The notes under the pieces: generated by a model
Database searches by the model: none
Told to the model about the DNA's origin: nothing
Seen by the model: the letters and a program-made list of their open reading frames with translations, nothing else
Made by a program: the position numbers and the translations under genes
Part shown: positions 1-7,422 of the stretch, piece after piece
How the letters are laid out: the number at the start of each line of letters is the position of its first letter
How positions within the stretch are numbered: position 1 is the first letter of the stretch
Assembly: GCA_963702765.1 (NCBI GenBank)
Contig: CAVPEB010000025.1
Location: 1-23,383, forward strand
Length of the DNA stretch: 23,383 nucleotides
Direction of reading: 5' to 3'
Source: DATMNR01 sp963702765
GTDB lineage: Bacteria; Chloroflexota; Ktedonobacteria; Ktedonobacterales; Ktedonobacteraceae

Positions 1-133
1 AGTACCGACGTGCCTGTTGGCGACGCTTCCTGACTTTCGAAAGCTTGCTCGCAGCTACCAGGAACATCACGTTGGTGATCCTCACAATTTCTTGGGCCGT
101 GCGGATGTGCTGTTTGATCTTCCTGATTGACAT
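1..133 (-). CDS. atpG: F-type ATP synthase gamma subunit, N-terminal part (runs off left edge)
   Basis: Reading the minus strand from ATG at 133 gives 44 codons beginning MSIRKIKQHIRTAQEIVRIT and continuing through a VAASKL motif to the window edge. This matches the N-terminal helix of ATP synthase gamma subunits (R-x-I-K-x-x-I-x(6)-I-T, then VAAxKL), the rotor shaft in the F1 hexamer. A good ribosome site (AAGGAAG) lies just upstream of the ATG. The gene is missed by length-filtered ORF calls because only its start is inside the window. In usual atp operons gamma directly follows the alpha subunit; here nothing resembling an alpha C-terminus lies upstream, so gamma seems to open its own transcript. 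Another frame starting at ATG 169 is also open but resembles no known protein. The identification rests on N-terminal motifs only. Confidence 0.75.
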   Translation of the reverse strand, partial: MSIRKIKQHIRTAQEIVRITNVMFLVAASKLSKVRKRRQQARRY

Positions 134-182
134 ACGTTTCTTCCTTGCTTAAAGCAGTTTCACTCATTTCAGGCTACGCAAC

Positions 183-238
183 GAGGAGGAAAGCCTGGGC
201 CTTCATCCCCCGCAGGCACATGACACCCGGTGGTGCCT
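183..238 (-). promoter_or_regulatory. Possible structured 5' leader of the gamma subunit gene
   Basis: In the minus-strand sense, two adjacent hairpins precede atpG. One pairs AGGCAC with GTGCCT (plus positions 214-219 and 233-238) with an inner CACC/GGTG pairing. The next is an 11-pair stem with one mismatch (arms within 183-194 and 199-211) closed by a CCAG tetraloop. There is no T-run, so this is not a simple terminator. I do not recognise a known riboswitch class. The rest of 134-597 holds no convincing gene. Confidence 0.25.
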
Positions 239-597
239 CTTCCGGAGAGTCCGACTGCCATTACCAACAGTGATGCTAAGAGTATTGTACCCAATCAGAG
301 GCAAAGCTTGCGCACAAACTCATCACAGTTAGCGGAGAGTTGCTCAAGTCGCCTTGTTATCCCATAAACCTGTTGCCATCTCCAGAGCAAAATGTGCCCT
401 GAAAGAGCAGCTCCGTTTGAGAAGAAGGAGAGGATGGAGAGCATGCGAGAGAATTTGTGATTAATGCGAGAGCTTGCCAACCTCAAATGTGATTGGGCTG
501 TAACGTGTGGAGTGTAGACTATAAAATGGAAAGGTTTTTTTAACATATGAGCGCAGATAAAGGGAGCGAGCTTGATCGAGCTAGAAAGGAGACGAGC

Positions 598-831
598 ATG
601 GTACGCAACGTAAGCAGTTTTTTCAAATACATCTTGTTGCCGACCCTGGGATGCGCGCTCTTAGCCATAAACTATGTGGTAGGGTCGTATAGTGCTGGTG
701 GAAGAGATGCTGATGATTTCCTGAAAGGCGTCATGTTAGGAGCCACTATAGCATTCTGGCTGGTTTGTCTCTACAGTTGGGGAGTGGTCATTTCAAGCGA
801 AAGGGCTAGATCAAAGAGGCCGACATACTAG
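598..831 (+). CDS. Small two-TM membrane protein of unknown function, next to atpE
   Basis: A 77-residue protein starting MVRNVSSFFKY. The frame is open back to an ATG at 547, but the ATG at 598 is chosen because a strong AAAGGAG site sits 7 nt before it, whereas 547 has none. There are two hydrophobic stretches, roughly residues 11-30 and 45-65, separated by a short polar loop (GGRDADDF), and a basic C-terminus (RARSKR), which suggests both ends are cytoplasmic. It lies 130 nt upstream of an ATP synthase c-subunit gene on the same strand, the position often held by AtpI-like accessory proteins, and the size fits. However, I see no AtpI signature, so this is context only. Function unknown. 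Confidence 0.6.
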   Translation: MVRNVSSFFKYILLPTLGCALLAINYVVGSYSAGGRDADDFLKGVMLGATIAFWLVCLYSWGVVISSERARSKRPTY

Positions 832-961
832 CGTGGCCGCTCTTTCAGAGTGTGATTGTTTTGTGAGAATGACGCCAAAAGTTGTGATAAGAGTGTGAGA
901 CCAATGCTTATACTCCAAAACAGACAGCTGTATCTATTGAGTCGAAGGAGGCGATGAAAAC

Positions 962-1171
962 GTGCATCTAAGTCTTCAAGGAGGTTTAATCGTTGCGCTA
1001 GGAGGATTACTCCCAGCTCTTGCTATTGGACTGATCGGCGCAAAGGGCGTAGAGGCCATAGGTCGAAATCCAGAGGCAGCAAGTAAAATCTTGCCAGCCA
1101 TGTTGGTAGGGATGGCTTTTGCTGAAGCCATTGTGATTTATGTCTTAGTTCTAGCTTTTATTGGTATTTAG
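962..1171 (+). CDS. atpE: F-type ATP synthase c subunit (membrane rotor ring)
   Basis: A 69-residue hairpin proteolipid. Helix 1 (about 8-30) is Gly/Ala/Leu rich, the polar loop carries the RNPEA signature (R35-N36-P37), and helix 2 (about 44-67) carries the ion-binding carboxylate Glu55 in AFAEAIVIY. In Na+-type c subunits a Gln in helix 1 and a Ser directly after the Glu help bind sodium. Here those places appear to be Ile22 and Ala56, so proton coupling is more likely (inference by hand alignment). The start is GTG, since the in-frame codon two positions earlier is TGA; an AAGGAGG site lies 10 nt upstream. No a, b, delta, alpha or beta subunit gene follows, so this c gene is detached from a normal atp operon within the window. 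Confidence 0.9.
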   Translation: MHLSLQGGLIVALGGLLPALAIGLIGAKGVEAIGRNPEAASKILPAMLVGMAFAEAIVIYVLVLAFIGI

Positions 1172-1236
1172 CCTCTCCTCCGCATTTGAGCGAGAAGCGT
1201 ATAGGGGCATGATGAGTTTGCTGTGAGACAGGGGGG

Positions 1237-1397
1237 TTATTCTTCTTCTTGAGACCACAAGGGGTCCTTTACTGCTTGTTCCTTTTTGAAAAGGGCAAAC
1301 ATGAAGCCTTCTTGCCCAGAGAAGTATCTTAACGTTTCCAGACTCAATCCGACCAAAAAAGGATCACAGCTCCCAAAAGGATAATCGCTATGCTCAT
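1237..1397 (-). pseudogene. Small single-TM membrane protein gene, split by a -1 frameshift at a T6 run
   Basis: On the minus strand a very strong site (AAGGAGGGG) precedes ATG at 1397. The frame encodes MSIAIILLGAVILFWSD and stops at 1344. If the frame slips back one base at the six-T run, translation continues as LVGLSLETLRYFSGQEGF and onward to a hydrophilic tail ending in SQEEE with TAA at 1237-1239. That gives about 54 residues: one N-terminal membrane helix and a charged cytoplasmic tail. The downstream frame has no ribosome site of its own. Possible causes are a real mutation, a sequencing error, or programmed frameshifting. It converges with atpE. I do not recognise the family. Confidence 0.5.
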
Positions 1398-2212
1398 ATG
1401 GCCCCTCCTTGGGTCAACTGCTTTCTCGCCTTTCAGAATAGTTATGGGTATTCATTGGACGCAACGTCTACAATGTACGGTACAAGTATAGCATATGATC
1501 GCTAACGGCACACAGGTACATACACTTCATTGAAAGTTCCTGTATTGGCTACTCGGATGCTTACAGGCCTTGCCAACAGCCGAACCAGCAGTACAGGATC
1601 AATGAGTGCAGTGGGTTGCTTGATTGCATGTAATGAGAACAGTCGGACAGCAAGAAAGGTTGCCCAATACCGCATGCAATACCACCACATACGCTATCTA
1701 GTTGTGCCATATACACTGGTAGACTGTCAATGAAAATAAGCAGCGACAAAGCACCAGTATGAACCTCATACCCCGTGCAAACACGAGCGAACGCCCCTGC
1801 AAGCGTGTATCTTCTGTATCTTGTAGCTTTGAACTGTTCGTTCTTTACAAAAGACACTTGCTGAACATCCATAGTAACATTCCCAGTGCGGCACACCAGC
1901 TAAACTTTACACTAACGTATTCAGTCTCTTCATGCTATATATTATAGCTGAGACATTTGTTCCCTACACAACAATACTATCTACAGCGTCCTAAAAACGT
2001 TACAAGAGACGAAAAAAAGGAACATTTAAGACCTTCTCGTTGTTATCTTAAATGAAAGGTGATGACACATACCACAAACATCCAGTCATCCCTTGAATTA
2101 AATGTAACATTCTGCCAACTGTTTAGTCTATTAAGTGTATTGTATTCATCCGGTGAGATCTTCCGTCTCACCACACTCAAAGCTGGGCTTTTCGAAAGTC
2201 GAGTAAAGCAGG
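1398..2212. other. Gene-poor stretch with one perfect hairpin
   Basis: About 800 bases with no convincing coding region. Open frames between 1502 and 1947 overlap on both strands, lack ribosome sites and show no recognisable domain. A perfect 9-bp inverted repeat (CATTTAAGA at 2023-2031, TCTTAAATG at 2046-2054, 14-nt loop) sits at 2023-2054. It could be an operator or a weak terminator; there is no T-run. The AT-rich sequence just after it probably contains the msrB promoter, but I cannot place the boxes. Confidence 0.4.
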
Positions 2213-2256
2213 GTTCCAAGGGGCTGCAGCCCCTTGACGGGGTGTGGAGTGTCCCC
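2213..2256. repeat. REP-like palindromic element, copy 1 (upstream of msrB)
   Basis: A perfect 20-bp palindrome CAAGGGGCTGCAGCCCCTTG (2217-2236) is followed by a second small hairpin, GGGG...CCCC (2239-2256), with GTGTGGAGTGT between. The same two-hairpin architecture recurs at 2813 and 7817, each next to an msr gene. A pyrimidine/purine-rich imperfect inverted repeat follows to about 2300. It lies in the msrB leader, so it may form RNA structure there. Confidence 0.7.
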
Positions 2257-2352
2257 ACATTTTCCCTTTCTCCCATGGGTGGGGAGGGGAAAGGAGGAAC
2301 TTTTGAAAAGACCCGGAACTCAAAACCTTTTTTAAATCGAGAGGAAATCATT

Positions 2353-2766
2353 ATGAACGACATGAAAAATCAACCGGAATCGTATTGGAAAGAGAAACTT
2401 ACTCCCGAACAGTACAAAGTTGTCCGGCAGAAGGGAACCGAACGAGCATTTAGTGGCGCGCTGTATTACAACCATGAAGCGGGAATGTACAATTGTGTCG
2501 CATGTGGACAGCCCTTGTTTTCTTCGGACGCCAAGTTTGAATCAGGGTCTGGATGGCCCAGCTTTGACGATCCAGTAAACATGGAGCACGTCGAACTGCA
2601 TGAAGATAACTCATTCTTCATGAGACGAACAGAAGTAATCTGCAAAAATTGTGGCGCTCACCTGGGGCATGTTTTCGATGACGGCCCAAGAGAGACAACC
2701 GGAAAACGCTATTGCATCAATTCCCTTTCCTTAAGCTTCCAACCCAAAACTGAAGACTCGAAATAA
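2353..2766 (+). CDS. msrB: Peptide-methionine (R)-S-oxide reductase MsrB, complete copy
   Basis: A 137-residue cytosolic enzyme that reduces the R-epimer of methionine sulfoxide in proteins. All hallmarks are visible: structural zinc ligands C48/C51 (NCVACG) and C97/C100 (CKNCG), the GSGWPSF substrate motif (about 65-71), the HLGHVFDDGP segment (103-112) and the catalytic cysteine C121 in RYCINSLSL. Length fits the stand-alone MsrB family. The frame is open upstream to 2059, but that part crosses the repeat element; ATG 2353 has a GAGAGGAAA site 5-9 nt before it and begins a normal MsrB N-terminus. msrA follows 200 nt downstream on the same strand. It is the intact counterpart of the truncated copy at 7616. 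Confidence 0.96.
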   Translation: MNDMKNQPESYWKEKLTPEQYKVVRQKGTERAFSGALYYNHEAGMYNCVACGQPLFSSDAKFESGSGWPSFDDPVNMEHVELHEDNSFFMRRTEVICKNCGAHLGHVFDDGPRETTGKRYCINSLSLSFQPKTEDSK

Positions 2767-2812
2767 TCAAACAGCTGGTATGCAGCGAACCATAACCTAT
2801 ATTACGCAGACT

Positions 2813-2894
2813 CAAGGGGTGCAGGGGACGAAGTCCCTTGCCGGGGTGTGGGGTGTTCCCCGCGCACTTCTCTCCCTCGCCGCATGCGGCGGCG
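2813..2894. repeat. REP-like palindromic element, copy 2 (between msrB and msrA)
   Basis: CAAGGGGTGCAGGGGAC...GTCCCTTG, then GGGGTGTGGGGTGTTCCCC, the same two-hairpin plan as at 2213. It ends with a perfect 14-bp palindrome CGCCGCATGCGGCG at 2878-2891. It sits between msrB and msrA, so it could set the relative expression or stability of the two messages. Confidence 0.7.
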
Positions 2895-2966
2895 TTATAG
2901 ACTTTGGAATATAACAATTTATAAAATCTATTCAATCAATATATTCAGAAGGGAATAGTATTTATC

Positions 2967-3437
2967 ATGGAAAAAGCAACATTCGGAGCAGGATGCTTTT
3001 GGGGCGTCGAAGCAGACTTCCGCCAGGTAAAAGGAGTCATCTCAACAGCAGCTGGCTACGAGGGAGGAACATTCCTCAACCCCTCCTATCGCGACGTCTG
3101 CTCACACAAAACTGGCCACGCGGAAGTAGTAGAAGTGGAATATGATCCCTCTCGCGTAAGCTACGAAGAGCTATTGAAAGTATTCTGGGATAACCATGAT
3201 CCGACCACAATGAATCGCCAGGGACCAGATATCGGTTCCCAATATCGTTCGGTCATCTTCTATCACACACCAGAACAGCAAGCCGCTGCTGAAGCGTCTA
3301 AACAGAAGCTAGCAGAGAGAGGCAGATACAGGCGACCAATCGTGACACAAATCGTTCCTGCTTCAACATTCTACCGCGCGGAAGACTATCACCAGCAATA
3401 CCTGGAAAAGCGCGGATTGTCTACCTGCAATTTGTAA
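2967..3437 (+). CDS. msrA: Peptide-methionine (S)-S-oxide reductase MsrA, copy 1
   Basis: A 156-residue cytosolic enzyme that reduces the S-epimer of methionine sulfoxide, complementing MsrB. The catalytic signature GCFWG places the nucleophile at C10. Further family motifs are TAAGYEGG (about 28-35), HAEVVEVEYDP (about 50-60), FWDNHDPTTMNRQGPDIGSQYRS (split around 70-92) and FYRAEDYHQQYL near the end. A cysteine near the C-terminus (C154 in STCNL) is a candidate resolving residue. An AGAAGGG site precedes the ATG. It ends just before a bidirectional terminator shared with the converging membrane gene. Confidence 0.96.
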   Translation: MEKATFGAGCFWGVEADFRQVKGVISTAAGYEGGTFLNPSYRDVCSHKTGHAEVVEVEYDPSRVSYEELLKVFWDNHDPTTMNRQGPDIGSQYRSVIFYHTPEQQAAAEASKQKLAERGRYRRPIVTQIVPASTFYRAEDYHQQYLEKRGLSTCNL

Positions 3438-3452
3438 TCTGATCTTCTAAAC

Positions 3453-3498
3453 AAGATGACCTGCGTCGGACCATTAGTGGTTTGACACAGGTCATCTT
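3453..3498. terminator. Bidirectional terminator between msrA and the 10-TM gene, copy 1
   Basis: Perfect 11-bp stem AAGATGACCTG (3453-3463) / CAGGTCATCTT (3488-3498), followed by T on the plus strand. The minus side of the stem is A-flanked, giving U-rich ends in both directions. The stem overlaps the stop codon of the minus-strand gene at 3492. Confidence 0.8.
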
Positions 3499-4730
3499 TT
3501 CTTGTCACGTTCAGGTTTACGCAGCCACAACGAGACATGCGTTGGCTGCATCGTCTCCTGAACTACCTTGATAAGATGCTCGTGCAGTTGGTCCAAATCT
3601 AATTCATTGCGAAGTGTTGTGCTGAACGCTTCCACTGTCTTGGCAGCATCATATTTCCGCCTGTAAAAGCGCCGATCAATCACCTGCTGGATGCGCCTGC
3701 GCAAAGGCTGGAAGAGAGCAGCAATTACGAGGGTCGAACCAACGATAACGAGAGGAGTCTGCGAGATTTGTCCGCCAAACGCACGTACAAGGGATTGCAG
3801 GATGAAGACAAGACCAAAGTAGATCAGCGCTAGCAAAGCTGTTAAAACACCATAGACTAATGTACGGTTGATGAGGATATCGATATTATAGAGGCGATAC
3901 CTCAGGATAGCGATGCCAACAGAGAAACTGATAATAAGCGGAGGTAGGTAGAAGAGCAGGCTGGATAGGAAACCTTCAGTGACATTTGAAAAGATGAGAA
4001 CGATGATAAGGACAAGTATCAGAAGACTTATAATAGTGCCGTAAGCCAACCATTTAAGTTGCTGGCGTTCATCCCCCTTTGCTCGCCGAAAACGAATTAT
4101 AACAGAAACGATGCAGGCAACAGCACATGCAAATAAAGCAAGATTATCAAGAGTATTGAGGTGGTCAAAGAGAGCGCTGGTACCGGGAATGCCAAGAGAG
4201 TTTTGTACCGCTAAGAGGCGCTGATCAGAATTTAGAAACGGTGTTGGATCAAACAGAAACGTAAACGGATTAGCAATCATAAGGCCGATGATGAGCCAGG
4301 CAAGAGGCCGCCAGCGAGGCGATGGCAGGTGCCCATCCGGAAAAAGCAGCAGCAATAACGTAATGATAGGGAACCAGGCAATTCCTTTTCCTATAGCTCC
4401 TAAAACACCAACGAACACTCCAAAGGGGAGTGAGCCTGGAGCAGTAATCAGGCTATACACCGCATATTCGAGCGCAAAATCACTGAACACCCAGATAAGC
4501 GCAGTAGCGCAAATGATCCAGCCGATGGGATTTTGGGGCCGGTGGAAGGCTATAAAAGCTCCTACAGTAAAGAATACCAGGATTACGAGGTCGAAGAAAA
4601 TATTGCCAATAATATCACCCGGCGACATAGCGGGTGTGTTCTTGAATGAGAGAAGCTCACTAAAAAACGTGATAACCAGAAAGAGAACCCACATAAGCCA
4701 CACTAGCCAGAAGCTGATGCGTTTACTCAT
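3492..4730 (-). CDS. 10-TM sensor-like membrane protein without output domain (type A), copy 1
   Basis: A 412-residue protein. ATG 4730 is preferred over 4760 because an AAGGAGG site lies directly before it. About ten hydrophobic segments are visible, with a conserved LLFPDGHLPSPRWRP loop after TM4 and a LRYRLYNIDILINRTLVYG motif near TM8. After the last helix comes a basic linker (PLRRRIQQVIDRRFYRRKYD) and an amphipathic stretch ending VQETMQPTHVSLWLR. That ending resembles the beginning of a GAF domain in Chloroflexi sensor kinases, but the protein stops there, with no GAF core, kinase or cyclase. I infer a membrane signal receiver acting through a partner. It has its own promoter at 4851-4890 and converges on msrA. 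Its paralogue is at 8564. Confidence 0.85.
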   Translation of the reverse strand: MSKRISFWLVWLMWVLFLVITFFSELLSFKNTPAMSPGDIIGNIFFDLVILVFFTVGAFIAFHRPQNPIGWIICATALIWVFSDFALEYAVYSLITAPGSLPFGVFVGVLGAIGKGIAWFPIITLLLLLFPDGHLPSPRWRPLAWLIIGLMIANPFTFLFDPTPFLNSDQRLLAVQNSLGIPGTSALFDHLNTLDNLALFACAVACIVSVIIRFRRAKGDERQQLKWLAYGTIISLLILVLIIVLIFSNVTEGFLSSLLFYLPPLIISFSVGIAILRYRLYNIDILINRTLVYGVLTALLALIYFGLVFILQSLVRAFGGQISQTPLVIVGSTLVIAALFQPLRRRIQQVIDRRFYRRKYDAAKTVEAFSTTLRNELDLDQLHEHLIKVVQETMQPTHVSLWLRKPERDKKR

Positions 4731-4850
4731 AGTTCCTCCTTCCCGGGTTTGCACAGCCAAAAAGGGACATATATTGATTGCATAGTATTCTCAACCACCC
4801 TTAGCAAGTATTCATTCAATTTATCAAGACCAATCCCCTGGTACGATAGA

Positions 4851-4890
4851 ATATTACCACATCATCATTTCAAAATCGTTACGAAAAGTG
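4851..4890 (-). promoter_or_regulatory. Promoter of type A 10-TM gene, copy 1 (CGTAACG / extended -10)
   Basis: Minus-strand sense: CACTTTTCGTAACGATTTTG, an 11-nt gap, then TGGTAATAT, an extended -10. The same block with identical spacing precedes the type B gene at 7253-7292, and both copies in the second block. There is no TTGACA at -35; the conserved CGTAACG may be an activator or alternative sigma site. The leader to ATG 4730 would be about 115 nt. Confidence 0.65.
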
Positions 4891-4903
4891 TCACGAACAT
4901 TTT

Positions 4904-5836
4904 CTAACCTGCAGACTGCCCTGCCCGAACCAGCAATAGTGGACGAATTCTTCGTCCTGCTATTCGTGAGGCGACGCTCCCTGTGAAAAGAGCATCGAGG
5001 CCTGTTCGCCCATGGCTGGCCAGCACGATCAGATCAACATTCAGGCGCTCAGCCAGGCCAAGCACCTCTGGGACAATATCGCCCCGCAGGACTTCAGCAT
5101 GAGCCACTACACCTTCTGCCTGGCAGCGAGCGACGGCATGTTCCAGGTATTCTGTAGCATCTTGCTGCGAAAGGTCAAGGATAGCACGCGTGGTTGACGG
5201 GAGCAATAAGCCCGATACTGCCTGGTCCCCTGAGAGGGTTGCCAGGGTTGGAACCACCAGCGCCAGGTGCAGTTCCGCGCCGAAGGTACGAGCCATTATG
5301 ATGGCCACAGGCAGCGCTGGTTCGTGAATAGCTGTACCATCAAGCGGGACGAGGATGCGCTGGAGTTTGAAAGGTGCAATAGAATCATCCTCTCTCGGAA
5401 ATAAGAGTAGGATTGATTGAGTACCCTGCTGAAGCGCTTGTTGCGCCTTGCTCCCAAAAATAATTTCCCTCAATCCACCATGTCCATGCGTACACATGAT
5501 GACCAGATCCGTATGAAGCTCCTGAAAATGCTGGACAATACTGAGCGCTACGTTGTCCTCCTTTTCCTCATGCACATGTATTTCAACTGGAATGTTGGAG
5601 GAGCGCAAGCCTACAGCGATTTCCTCAAGATAGGCTTGCGCCTGATCAACCCTGGTCAGGTGCCTCTCACCATGAATGGCTGCTGGAGGATGCTGCTCCA
5701 CGATATGCAGCAAGGTTACCTGTGCGTGAAAGCGGTTTGCCACCTGCTGGACGACAGGGAGTACTGATTCCGCAAGGCGCGAACCGTCGAGCGGAACAAG
5801 AAAACGAAGATTGTCTCTATTCTCATGTTGTAGCAT
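4904..5836 (-). CDS. Tandem universal stress protein (two UspA domains), copy 1
   Basis: A 310-residue cytosolic protein with two Usp domains. Domain 1 (about 8-146) starts FLVPLDGSRLAES and carries CTHGHGGLREIIFGSKAQQ; domain 2 (about 155-305) starts ILVPLDGTAIHEPALP and carries ASHGRTGLDALFTGSVASRI. Both keep the G-x2-G-x9-G-(S/T) nucleotide-binding pattern of ATP-binding Usps. The frame is open to 5896, but ATG 5836 is the likely start: the Usp fold begins there and it overlaps the end of the upstream 10-TM gene (stop at 5823) by 14 nt, typical of translational coupling. The tight coupling suggests the Usp works with that membrane protein. A C-terminal variant exists in copy 2. Confidence 0.92.
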   Translation of the reverse strand: MLQHENRDNLRFLVPLDGSRLAESVLPVVQQVANRFHAQVTLLHIVEQHPPAAIHGERHLTRVDQAQAYLEEIAVGLRSSNIPVEIHVHEEKEDNVALSIVQHFQELHTDLVIMCTHGHGGLREIIFGSKAQQALQQGTQSILLLFPREDDSIAPFKLQRILVPLDGTAIHEPALPVAIIMARTFGAELHLALVVPTLATLSGDQAVSGLLLPSTTRAILDLSQQDATEYLEHAVARCQAEGVVAHAEVLRGDIVPEVLGLAERLNVDLIVLASHGRTGLDALFTGSVASRIAGRRIRPLLLVRAGQSAG

Positions 5837-7166
5837 TGTTATCAACCCCTGTTGCAGTTTTTTGAGGTTCAGACGGACGTAACCACAATGAGACATGGGC
5901 AGGCTGCATAGTTTCCTGAACCACCGCGATCAAATGTTCCCTCAACTGGTTCAATTCCACCTCGTTTCTCAGGGTAGCGCTGAAGGTGGCAAGCGTTCGC
6001 GCTGCATCATACTTTTGACGGTAAAAGCGCCGGTCGATGATCCGCTGGATGCGTCGACGTAATGGTTGGAAAAGAGCTGCAATCGCCAACGTTGAACCGA
6101 CAATGATAAGCGGTGATTGTCCCACCTGTCCTGTAAAACCACGCACGATATTTTGAAGCACAAACACACAGCCAAAATAGATCAAGGCCAGCAGTAAAGT
6201 TAGCGTGCCATAGACCAGCGTGCGATTAATCAGCAGATCGATATCGTAGAGGCGATATCGCAAAATCGAGAACCCTATTGAGAGGGGGATCAGGAGTACA
6301 GCGCAGTGGAAAAGGGTATTATCGATCAGCACACCAAACACTGTGCCCCTAACCTCTTTTGGAATTGGAATAAGAGGAAAGGCCAGTACGGTGAACAACG
6401 CGACTGCTGCTATTACACCGAATAGCACCCACCTGGTCTGCTGACGTTGTACTGGACTGGAGATACGGATATAGCGATAGACCTGCGAAAACAAGCCAAT
6501 GCCTATGACCAAAGCGAGCAGAGGGAGGCCAAGGAAAAAAGAAATTACGCCATTGAAAAGCAAATTAGGAAAAAGATCCCCTATCATATTCACGAGCGCA
6601 TAACCTAGAGCGCCCCATGCCGTCCAGCGTGGTACGAACCGTCCATCAGGAAAAAGGAAGAAAAAGAGAAGCAGCAAGAGCCAGCCAAGATCATCCAGGA
6701 ATGTGGTTAGCAAATGCAAAGAGGGAAATGCAGTTCCGACATCTCCAGGACTTCCAAGGCTCTGTGTAGCTGGAAACAATACCAGAAAAAGAGCGACCAG
6801 GAGTGCCATCCAATCGTTTGACTTGCGCCAGAAGATTACGAACGCCACGGCGACCCATACGAAATAGAAACCAAATTCGAGGATGATTACACTAGCAGCA
6901 AAGAAGTCAACCGAGAGGTTCAGTTTGTGCAGGTCTCGTACGATGCTTACCGTCAATTGTTGCGCACAATCAGAGCCAACACAGACAATATGGAGTCGTG
7001 CAAATTGTAGTGGAATATCAATTATTGAGATGGTCAGACTAAGCACGACCATGACTATCCACACGATGCGAGCCAGAATGAGCCAGCCTCCATGCAAGCG
7101 AGTATCAACTTCACTTTGCCGTTTCAGGCTCGGAGCACCCCGTGTCGATGCGGATGAAGAACTCAT
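5823..7166 (-). CDS. 10-TM sensor-like membrane protein without output domain (type B), copy 1
   Basis: A 447-residue protein. ATG 7166 is chosen over TTG 7184 because AGGAG lies 8-9 nt before it. Helix 1 is followed by an extracytoplasmic loop with a cysteine pair, CVGSDC; this loop could respond to redox state (inference). Further marks are VIFWRKSNDWMALLVALFL, FLFPDGRFVPRW, LRYRLYDIDLLINRTLVYG and the cytoplasmic linker RRFYRQKYDAARTLATFSAT, ending VQETMQPAHVSLWLR. It shares the whole C-terminal third with the type A protein, so the two are paralogous. Similar N-terminal regions occur in Chloroflexi histidine kinases, but no kinase is attached here. It is first in a unit with uspA, which overlaps its last codons. 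Confidence 0.85.
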   Translation of the reverse strand: MSSSSASTRGAPSLKRQSEVDTRLHGGWLILARIVWIVMVVLSLTISIIDIPLQFARLHIVCVGSDCAQQLTVSIVRDLHKLNLSVDFFAASVIILEFGFYFVWVAVAFVIFWRKSNDWMALLVALFLVLFPATQSLGSPGDVGTAFPSLHLLTTFLDDLGWLLLLLFFFLFPDGRFVPRWTAWGALGYALVNMIGDLFPNLLFNGVISFFLGLPLLALVIGIGLFSQVYRYIRISSPVQRQQTRWVLFGVIAAVALFTVLAFPLIPIPKEVRGTVFGVLIDNTLFHCAVLLIPLSIGFSILRYRLYDIDLLINRTLVYGTLTLLLALIYFGCVFVLQNIVRGFTGQVGQSPLIIVGSTLAIAALFQPLRRRIQRIIDRRFYRQKYDAARTLATFSATLRNEVELNQLREHLIAVVQETMQPAHVSLWLRPSEPQKTATGVDNNATT

Positions 7167-7225
7167 GAACCTACTCCTATTCAAAGCTCTGATTGGATGC
7201 CACTCAACCAGGAGCAGAGACAGCC

Positions 7226-7237
7226 TTAAAGATACAT
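7226..7237 (-). other. Three-codon ORF with strong ribosome site in the leader of the type B gene
   Basis: Minus strand: AGAGGAGGCCAA then ATG TAT CTT TAA, between the promoter at 7253 and the true start at 7166. The ribosome site is better than that of the main gene. The same arrangement is present in copy 2 (13045-13056). It may be a minimal leader peptide or a decayed start. Confidence 0.35.
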
Positions 7238-7252
7238 TTGGCCTCCTCTAGC

Positions 7253-7292
7253 ATATTACCATACCTCCGTAACAAAAACGTTACGAAAAGTG
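7253..7292 (-). promoter_or_regulatory. Promoter of type B 10-TM gene / uspA unit, copy 1
   Basis: Minus-strand sense: CACTTTTCGTAACGTTTTTG, 11 nt, TGGTAATAT, matching the type A promoter in sequence and spacing. Here CGTAAC is also half of an inverted repeat, CGTAAC...GTTACG (7268-7273 / 7280-7285). The copy-2 version at 13072 is identical up to the duplication edge. Confidence 0.65.
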
Positions 7293-7422
7293 TTAGAACC
7301 ACTTCAACCTCATGGCAATGAGAACATGAACTGTTTTGCCATTGCCGTAGAGGATCAAATTCTCATCGCTTCAATAAGTGATCTTGCCGTAGTGTTCTCG
7401 CAATACAATACTAAATCTCAGG
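7288..7422. other. Unique spacer between the two duplicated blocks
   Basis: No gene seen. It contains a 7-bp inverted repeat GGCAATG / CATTGCC (7314-7320 / 7340-7346), possibly a terminator remnant for the minus-strand gene fragment next to it. This sequence is not part of either duplicated copy. Confidence 0.5.

Larger units (their letters stand above)
2581..7287. repeat. Segmental duplication, copy 1
   Basis: The DNA from 2581 (codon 77 of msrB) to about 7287 matches 7616-13106 with scattered substitutions. The coordinate offset is 5035 in msrB, 5072 through msrA and the 10-TM protein at 3492, and 5819 from uspA onward. The jumps mark an intergenic indel and a 747-base gene-sized insertion or deletion. 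Protein identity is high: MsrA differs at about six of 156 residues. Confidence 0.95.

Noticed and set aside
295..546. 83-codon minus-strand ORF
   Set aside because: No ribosome site, no TM or domain pattern; the sequence looks like non-coding DNA before the 598 gene.
1502..1947. Overlapping ORFs on both strands in the gene-poor region
   Set aside because: No ribosome sites, no recognisable motifs, and frames on opposite strands compete; probably chance.
1991..2012. Another CGTAACG-like site (AAACGTTAC) as a fifth regulon promoter
   Set aside because: On the minus strand it is not followed by TGGTAATAT at 11 nt, and no gene lies downstream.
2059..2352. N-terminal extension of MsrB to an ATG at 2059
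   Set aside because: The extension crosses a palindromic repeat, has no domain, and the ATG at 2353 has a proper ribosome site and family-like N-terminus.
5012..5767. Plus-strand ORFs opposite uspA
   Set aside because: They are antisense shadows of well-supported Usp domains and recur in copy 2 only because the DNA is duplicated.
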